DNA of 64,000 nt from Berberis thunbergii (Eukaryota; Streptophyta; Magnoliopsida; Ranunculales; Berberidaceae). Below, in pieces: positions 57,557-64,000 of the stretch. The notes beneath the pieces were generated by a model. That model saw only the letters and a list, made by a program, of their open reading frames with translations, had not been told where the DNA came from and ran no database searches. A program made the position numbers and the translations under genes. Positions within the stretch are counted from its first letter, which is position 1, and every line of letters starts with the position of its first letter. The stretch covers positions 124,001-188,000 of the forward strand of contig QNQO01000200.1 in assembly GCA_003290165.1 (NCBI GenBank), given 5' to 3'.

Positions 57557-57750
57557 TGTATAGATTGTATTGAAATATTATTATACTGTAATTATCACTG
57601 TGTCATTGATGAATACAAACTTATAAAGCTAACTCTGACTTAACCTTGTAGAGATAGGAAACCTAAGACTTCTATTTTATTCTGACTTTCCTAAACTATT
57701 CTGTAATACTTTCCTATTCTGTAACATAGGTAGACTTCTATTCTTTAACA
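57557..57750 (-). repeat. 5' LTR of the 55353-57750 element
   Basis: A 194-bp LTR pairing with 55353-55550; it abuts the primer-site complement. Confidence 0.9.
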
Positions 57751-58036
57751 CTGAATATGGACCTGAGATTGTGTTGGTACCATTAAACAAATTTTGTTAT
57801 TCCCAACTTATTTTCTACATTAGATACAAAAAATATGTTGAATATGTATACAAACTAATAAACATCACTGAATCATTTGAAGTCATTCATATTTGTGATA
57901 AACCTACATTAAATTAGATATATGTATCTGATTAGTGAAAAATATCTCAAATACAATGTATATGAGTATATAAGATGTGCCAATACAAATTTTTAGGAAC
58001 AACTATTCATTCCATTTTGTGAACTTATCAAATTTA

Positions 58037-58829
58037 GGCTCCGCTTGGTACATTGTAAAATAATGCATTTTAAAAATTGATGCATATGCATTAATTTGCA
58101 TTGCATTGGTTTGCAATGCATTACTTTACAAACACTTGGTAGTAATTAAAGAAAATCAAAGCAATTCGAAAAAGTGATTGTGGTGATGCTGATTGCAAAT
58201 GTGTGCGATAGTGGGGGTGGTGGCAATGACGGTGGTTGTTCAAATTGTGGTAGTTGTAGTTGTTAAGCTATAGTGGTTCGGTAGATATAATGGTAAGGGT
58301 GGTAGTGGCAACATGGGTGGTGGTGGTGGTGGTGGTGGTAATGGTTGTGGTGTCTATGGTAGTCACAGCAATGATAGTAATGATGGTGGTGGTGGCTGTG
58401 ATTATGCTATAGTGGTGGTGGTAGTTATGTTATAGTAGTTGTGGTGGTGGTAGCGACGACGATTATGGTAGTACTAGTGAAGTTGGTGGTGGTTGTACTA
58501 AGTATGGTATGGTAGTGGTGATCGTGGAGGTGGCAGTTATGTTATAGTGGTTGATGTGGTGGTGGCGGTGGCTATGGTGGTTGTGGTGGTGGTTGTGATG
58601 TTTATGAAGGAGTTGGGAGTAGAATTCAAGTAAAAATATATGATGAGAGTTTTGCAAAGTAATGCGGGAATTTTGCCCAACAAAGTTTTGCAAAATTTTA
58701 TAACTAAGAAATGCGTAGGTTCTGCATTCAAATTCTAATAACTATTTTCCGTAAACTCGATCAAGCACCCAAATTTATGTAACCGCCATAAACTTTTGCA
58801 TTTGCATTATTTTACCGTATACATTGGCC
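58037..58829. mobile_element. Harbinger-type MITE with a GGT-rich core
   Basis: Inverted ends GGCTCCGCTTGGTACATTGT and (reversed) GGCCAATGTATACGGTAAAA share GTAAAATAATGCA further in. TTA is duplicated on both sides (58034-58036, 58830-58832), the PIF/Harbinger signature. The interior 58190-58615 is a degenerate GGT/GTG tract, whose frames are low in complexity and not genes. Confidence 0.75.
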
Positions 58830-58832
58830 TTA

Positions 58833-59387
58833 GTTGGATATCAATGCAACAAATAAGGCCCATAGGCACTCAAGCCCAGGTTCAATGCTCTAAATTTTAC
58901 GCTTGATAGGGACCATAAAAGGAGGCAAAAGGTGTTCAATGCATGAAACTTGTTGGATGAGAATAAGACCTGTCATCCTCGGACATGATTTAGATCATTT
59001 CATGGTGACCTAAAGTGGAAAGCCTAATTACCATTGGGCTTGAGTATGATTGACTAAAATCCAATCCATTAATCTTATTACAACAGACAAGTAATTGACA
59101 ACTTCCTTGGAAAAATAGAAAATTACAATATCGCCAAGATTATGGAATTTACTCAAAAATAGGCATCAATTACATGTTATCGGGAAAGACATATAGTATA
59201 ATTTAGAAAGCAAAATAATAACATGGTAATTCAAATAAAATCTATCTCAAAAGTGAAGTTTTGGAGTATAACCTCTACATTGTAACTGTTATGGAACTAT
59301 AGGAATGTTTTGTTAAATGTAACGACTGCTCCATATCATCACGTACTGTTTTTTTTTACTGACTTATACCACTTAAAAAATAGTATT
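58833..59387. other. intergenic, nothing recognised
   Basis: No gene, RNA or element boundary could be supported. Confidence 0.5.
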
Positions 59388-60262
59388 TAAAAAAACAGTA
59401 ACATAAAAACAGGATAACTTTCAACCAATTTAAACTTTTAATTGAGACCGATTTTCAAGCTCATCAAAACATGAAAATTGTAGTACTCTGAGTTATCTAA
59501 TAAACACAATTTTAATCACTTGAAAATGTTTTGAAATTAGCAAGTTATACTTATGTTACTAAAGTCATGCAAATCTATCTCGCAATGAAAATGGGGGTAG
59601 TGTCTCTGACTTTCAGCCAACTTATATGCTCGATTGAGACCAATTCTCAAACTCATCAAAACATAAAAAGAATTGTAGTACTATGAGATATCTAATAAAA
59701 ACAATTTGAATCACTTGAAAATATTTTGAAATGAGCAAGTAATGGTCATTTTACTAAAGTCGCGTAAATCTATCCGAAAAAAAGTATGTTTTTACCCGTT
59801 TGCCCATACTTATGCGAGGATAAGCCTAAGGTTTCCAAACCCTCGTCTGAACCAATGCGCGGTTTAGGCTTATCCTCTCATAGGTCTGGGCGAATGGGTG
59901 AAAACAAACTTTTTTTTTCAAATAGATTTGCACGACTTTATTAAAATGACCATAACTTGCTCATTTCAAAATATTTGCAAGTGATTCAAATTGTGTTTTA
60001 TTAGATAACTCATGTATTACAACTTTCGTGTTTTGATGAATTTGAGAATCGGTCTTGATCGAGTATATAAGTTGGCTGAAACTCAATGCACTATCTCGTT
60101 TTCATTAGAGATAGATTTGCGCAACTTTAGTAAAATAACCATAACTTGCTCATTTCAAAACATTTTCAAGTGATTCAAATTGTGTTTATTAGATAACTAA
60201 GAGTATTACAATTTTTGTGTTTTGATGAGCTTGAGAATCAGTTTATGTTATTGTTTTTTCAA
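59388..60262. mobile_element. large four-unit foldback element
   Basis: An ~870-bp inverted repeat centred near 59849. Each ~410-bp arm contains two direct copies of an ~190-bp unit (for example ATTGAGACC...TCATCAAAACAT...AATCACTTGAAAAT near 59440 and 59630; reversed in 59940-60245). The arms start AAAAAAACAGTAACATA and end TTATGTTATTGTTTTTT. The centre has GAGGATAAGCCTAA and TTAGGCTTATCCTC. No coding capacity. The transposase class is not clear because no target duplication was seen. Confidence 0.85.
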
Positions 60263-62086
60263 CAGGTGATGAAGTAATCGAATGGGGGAGAGAGTGGAGC
60301 CAGTGGTGAAACACTTCAACCAGTCGAATGGGAGAGATAGTGGAGCAACAAGAGAAGGGGGAGAGTTATCGAACTAATCGAATGTGGGAGAGAGGAAAGA
60401 TTCGATTAGGGCAGAAAGGAAATAATTCGATTTTGAAAGGGGGAGAGAGTAAATGCATATTTATATTAGTGGTGTGGGAGAACAGTGGTGGTGTGAAAAA
60501 TAAAGCGATTGGTGTGAAAGAGTGTAATGATGTGAAACATCATATATGATGGTGTGGAGTAGTCGTTGCCTTTCTTAAAAGGTAAGTGGAACTATAAAAG
60601 GCTCAAAAAGTGTCATTTTTCTCAAAAAAAAAAATCGTGGACTACACTTTATTTATTTTTTAGCTGTATCCTTCTACCTCACTTCGAGCGGCTTCCCATT
60701 CATTTCCACACATTCCATGCCATTCATGTAACCAGAAACTTGCCCCGTGGCTTTTAGATAGGGGTATTAATTGGTTTAAAAAAAATCAGCCGAATCGATC
60801 GAATCAAATCGAACTGAAAAGTAAAACTGAAACTAAATAGTAGAAAATTGAATCGAATTGAATGCATTCGGTTTAATTGCAATTTTAGTTTTTTTAACAC
60901 CCGAAAAACCATACCGAAGTGTGTTTTGTTTTTTTTTTTAATTCCCATTTCTCACCTATTTCAATTTTCAATGCAACCCATCCATAGCCATATCTCTAAT
61001 TTTTAATTCAATTCTTACATTTTATTTTCTTTTTTTAATTCAATTATCTCTCTCTTCTCCCACTCATTCAAATTTCAATGAACAATTAACAATTTTTGAA
61101 ATTTCAATGAACAATTTCAAATTTCAATGAACATTTTATTTTCTTTTTTTGCGTATACTGTAAATTTTCCTTTCATGATTGAGTTGGATGTGATTAGAGC
61201 CGAGGTAACTTCCATTCAGAACGATTTACAGCTAATTGTCATCTTAAATGACTTCAGTCGGAGGACAGATTTGGGTTTGGACTTGGGGTGTGGGCCTCCA
61301 AAAAAATCTACACAGAGGTGTAAGGGCGTCAGCTTGGACTTATTTTCATATCTCAGAGAGTCGAGACTCTCACAATGCTTAATTTAATTTAATGTCCAAC
61401 CAATGCTCAACGAACCCAAATATCTTAAACAAGTCATGAAACGATTCAAACTAGAAGAAGGAAAAAAGGTGGTCACAATGTCCTCCGTGAAACCTCTAAG
61501 GCACTGATGCTTTAAATCCGTGACCAACACTGGCCATTCGCATGGAACACAAGACACACCATTCAATGCATTTATTTTCACTACTCTGAGGGACGACTAC
61601 CACCACTACTTCCTCACCTACTCAACTAAAACAAGTCTTCATCTTAATTAACTTGCAACAAGTGACTAATCAAACCATTCTTCTAGTTAAAATACATTAA
61701 ACACTACAGATTTAGCTCAAACACAACTTAATGAACCCTCAACATATCTTGCAAACCAAAGTGCTGAAACTCAAAAGGAAAACAACAATGTACATATACA
61801 TTCAACAAGATTTCACAAGCATAACACACATCAAATCGATACACTCAAGTTAAACTAAACAAAATACAAGAACCAAAGGACCCCTATTGTACCATTATAT
61901 GTCTACAACAACCACATTACATTTTCTCTCTACCTACATAGATCCCTCTAATACACCTCCCATTTCTCAATAGATAAGATCAGATTACAAAACCCATTGT
62001 CAAATCTCTCAAACTGAACTCAAAATTATTTGATATGTAACTAAAGAGAAGATCTGAAAATGTACCCATTTAAAAGAAATTATGAT
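60263..62086. other. intergenic and RALF34 3' flank
   Basis: No supported gene. A stretch at 60760-60920 with AATCGAATCAAATCG-type words is an 'aaccgaac' dispersed repeat. Around 61068-61132, AATTTCAATGAAC is repeated four times. The part from about 61570 to 62086 is the likely 3' untranslated region and terminator of RALF34; a minus-strand AATAAA lies at about 61567-61572. The 86-residue frame at 61127-61387 resembles nothing known. Confidence 0.5.
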
Positions 62087-62470
62087 CTAACTCCTGCACC
62101 TGGTGATTCTAGAGCAGCCTCTAGAATAGGGATGAACAGGACCTCTAGCTTTGTAGCAGTTGCGGGTGTAGTAAGATCTGCCGGAACGAGGAGGGCAGGG
62201 GATCCTGTTGGCTGAGAGAGCTCCATAGGAGATGTAGTAGTGCATTCTTCGCCACAAGAGTGACCTTCTGCTCAGCTCATTGTCCAAGTCGTCATTTTCT
62301 TCATCGTCCAATTCAGTGTTCAGAGAAATGGGTGTGGACCATTCTAGATCCATGTTGTCACTCATGAGAAGGAGGCCTGAATGGTCTGCTTGGGCTGAGA
62401 CATTGGTGGTGGTTATGGTTGTTGTGGTGTAGATGATGAAGAAGAGGAGGATGAGCTTTGGTGAAGACAT
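62087..62470 (-). CDS. RALF34: RALF34-type rapid alkalinization factor precursor
   Basis: A secreted peptide hormone precursor of 127 residues. Residues 1-26 are a hydrophobic signal peptide. Then comes an acidic pro-region (DDEENDDLDNE) with the subtilase (S1P) site RRSL at 68-71. The mature peptide contains the YISYGAL receptor-binding motif (79-85) and four cysteines at 92, 105, 119 and 125, as in all active RALFs. ALSANRIPCPPRSGRSYY and ARGPVHPYSRGC are diagnostic of the RALF34 branch, which differs from RALF1/23/33. In Arabidopsis RALF34 signals through the receptor kinase THESEUS1 and acts in lateral root initiation. No intron, as usual. A LINE 3' end begins 270 bp upstream of the start codon. 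Confidence 0.95.
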   Translation of the reverse strand: MSSPKLILLFFIIYTTTTITTTNVSAQADHSGLLLMSDNMDLEWSTPISLNTELDDEENDDLDNELSRRSLLWRRMHYYISYGALSANRIPCPPRSGRSYYTRNCYKARGPVHPYSRGCSRITRCRS

Positions 62471-62739
62471 TGTGAAGGTGGTGGAGATTGGAGAGATGGG
62501 TTGCGGAGAGGGATATGTATGGACTGGTGGTGAAGAGAGAGAGGTAAGGTAGTACAGATTGTATTGTAGCAGCAGAGGTCAGACGCACATGGAGAGGTGT
62601 TTACTGTTTGGATGGTTGGAATACAGCTGGTTGCATCAATGCAGCCCCTTAATTGACGCGGCGTCTGATATTAGTGATAGCAGGGCTCCACACCTATCGT
62701 GCGGACAAAAAGAGAAAGTTACGAGTATTATCGTAGAAT

Positions 62740-62742
<3 letters not shown>
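62471..62742 (-). promoter_or_regulatory. RALF34 proximal promoter and leader
   Basis: Only about 270 bp separate the start codon from the poly-T of the LINE. I see no clean TATA box. A CT/GA-rich stretch (GAGAGAGAGG near 62536) would lie in the leader. Confidence 0.4.
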
Positions 62743-62775
<33 letters not shown>

Positions 62776-64000
62776 TAACCTCCATAGGGGAGGGACAACT
62801 ATGAAATGTCAGACCTTAATTAATTATCACAAAAAAATGACATATAAACGCTACGGGGGAAATTACGACGTTACCCGCATGGAAGCCAAAGTAAAAAACT
62901 AAAAACAATGATAAACCATTACAAAACTTAAAGCAAAACAACTGAAATCAGCTCACAGTCAGCTCCCAGCAATCCGGACAGCACCCACAATATCAGTTTC
63001 ACAGCCATAGAACACGCATCACTACGCGCGTTCCTGTGACAAAACCCGACGCGTGTTGCAAGCATCTCAGCAGGCCGCAACCTAATCAAAACAAAAACAG
63101 AACAGCAGCAGCAACAACAACAGCAAATCCGCGGAGCAGCAGCATCAAACACAGCGCAGCATTAAACGCAGCGCAGCAGCTTCCGTTCTACGAGTCTCTG
63201 CAGCAGAGTGCTCTGCCTCCCACTCTGTTCTGCAGCGCCTAACAGGACACACTCTGTCCTGCCGAACACACTCGGACAACACCTGAGTTGGACCGGCAAG
63301 ACGCGCCTCCTCCAAAAGTCAGCACCGCACCAGGAGCTCCTGGCCGATCCTGCGCCCAAGCTGAAATTATAGCAGCTCAATGTACCTGCAAGTATTCTCA
63401 TGCAGTCCAGTCCTCACAATTTAACCTGCACAGCGCACCCATCACTGTCCTGTTTCGCAAAGCTGGAAGCCAATCGCCAAAACAGATCTCAGCACCAGCT
63501 GATCGCCATAAGTCCGCAGCCGGACTGCCCAGACGCAACGGATCGCTCCAACATCTCGCATCCATAATACGAAAACATGTAGCTATTCATTCCCATGGCG
63601 GATGTATGCCGTATGTAATCTGTCAAACACAATCAACCCTGCAATCTTCCTAGGTAAATCAGTCACATTAAAAGAAACAGTCCTATGATCTTTTTAGGCT
63701 CTAGCCGCTAATGAATCTGCCACCACATTGGTCTCTCTATAGATATGTTGACAATCTAACAACATAGACGCTGTCAATAACTTAAGATCTTTAAAAGTAT
63801 TCTCCAAATGCCAAGGGATTTGTAGGTTACCCATAAACCAACCACGTACAAGTTTCGAATCCGTTTGGATAACCACCTTTGTGAAACCCCAGTCGAGACA
63901 GAGACGGATGCCCTCAAACAGGACCAAAGTTTTCGCCGTATTGTTGGATCCAGCACCAAAAAAAATTTGTTTACCCACAACGCAAAAACCCCTAGAGTCT
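62743..64000 (-). mobile_element. L1-type LINE, 3' part, running off the window
   Basis: A 31-base poly-T (62743-62773) is the poly-A tail of a minus-strand LINE. Next comes a 0.9-kb GC-rich 3' untranslated region with GCAGCAGC words, then the RNase H end of ORF2. The RT and upstream domains lie beyond the window. A long, nearly pure tail suggests a younger insertion than the LINE at 13430. Confidence 0.82.
63694..63978 (-). CDS. LINE RNase H-like domain (RVT_3), partial
   Basis: About 90 residues with VLFEGIRLCLDWGFTKVVIQ, the catalytic Asp in IQTDSKLV and the tail IYRETNVVADSLAARA. This is the plant LINE-borne RNase H-like (RVT_3) domain, which ends ORF2. The frame continues upstream past 63978 in the real element, so the listed start is only the first Met in the window. 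It may be intact, but the rest of ORF2 cannot be seen. Confidence 0.82.
   Translation of the reverse strand: MGKQIFFGAGSNNTAKTLVLFEGIRLCLDWGFTKVVIQTDSKLVRGWFMGNLQIPWHLENTFKDLKLLTASMLLDCQHIYRETNVVADSLAARA

Larger units (their letters stand above)
55353..57750 (-). mobile_element. non-autonomous Ty1-copia element
   Basis: LTRs 57557-57750 (5') and 55353-55550 (3') on the minus strand, with the Met-tRNA primer-site complement GCTCTGATACCA (57545-57556) inside the 5' LTR and the purine-tract complement CTCCCCAACAAG from 55551. The 2-kb interior has no gag or pol. It shares LTR sequence and the GGGTGCAAATAGCCCAGAGC segment (56110, 56408) with 37698-42360, which could have mobilised it. The flanks (ATAGT and CTGAA) are not a target duplication; the paralogous site near 47720 (CATAGATCTGAA) suggests the insertion lost it. 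Confidence 0.88.

Noticed and set aside
58463..58731. His/Thr-rich minus-strand frames in the GGT tract
   Set aside because: They come from the repeated trinucleotides in the Harbinger MITE core.

Overview
This is a stretch of plant nuclear DNA, almost certainly from a eudicot. It is AT-rich and intron-compatible, and it is filled with plant retrotransposons (Ty1-copia with an initiator-Met tRNA primer site, Ty3-gypsy, L1-type LINE with an RNase H domain), hAT, CACTA, Harbinger and Mutator-like DNA elements and a probable Helitron. Only two genes look intact: an intronless MAPKKK (group of Arabidopsis MAPKKK15-21) at 48400-49458 (-) and a RALF34-type peptide hormone precursor at 62087-62470 (-). 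The sequence alone does not fix the species.

Layout. 1-5.7 kb: a 2.07-kb non-autonomous copia element with perfect 5-bp target duplication, a hAT MITE with 8-bp duplication, and the first of a series of hairpin MITEs. 5.7-10.1 kb: a candidate Helitron with tandem exon/intron-like units, several good splice signals and nested tandem repeats. 10.4-19 kb: hairpin MITEs, decayed repeats of the MAPKKK flanks, a 5'-truncated LINE and a hAT element. 19-34.2 kb: a broken copia element abutting a Ty3-gypsy element that kept gag but lost pol, carries a long reading region on the opposite strand, and has its 3' LTR split by a 5.05-kb CACTA element that captured pieces of a BSK-type kinase gene and an NADP-malic enzyme gene. 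35.3-36.6 kb: a long-TIR Mutator-like element with a hairpin MITE nested in it. 36.8-37.2 kb: C-terminal debris of a second MAPKKK. 37.7-42.4 kb: a complete but decayed copia element on the minus strand. 42.4-55.3 kb: MAPKKK unit(s), including the intact gene, interleaved with more hairpin MITEs and a copia remnant. 55.4-57.8 kb: a second non-autonomous copia element. 58-60.3 kb: a Harbinger MITE with a GGT-rich core and an 870-bp four-unit foldback. 62.1-64 kb: RALF34 and, 270 bp upstream of it, the 3' end of another LINE.

How it fits together. Segments similar to the upstream and downstream flanks of the intact MAPKKK recur at about 5, 11, 12, 17-19, 42-43, 46-48, 50-51 and 53-55 kb, so the window looks like the ruins of a tandem MAPKKK array in which one coding copy survives. 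The paralogous flanks also act as empty sites that help to date and bound insertions.

The most unusual signal is a family of 140-195 bp hairpin elements: eleven loci here, six with perfect 9-bp target duplications. The two arms of each element match each other nearly perfectly, but the arms differ strongly from one element to the next. That pattern suggests that the arms are re-copied from each other, or re-made, at or after transposition. I do not recognise this family.
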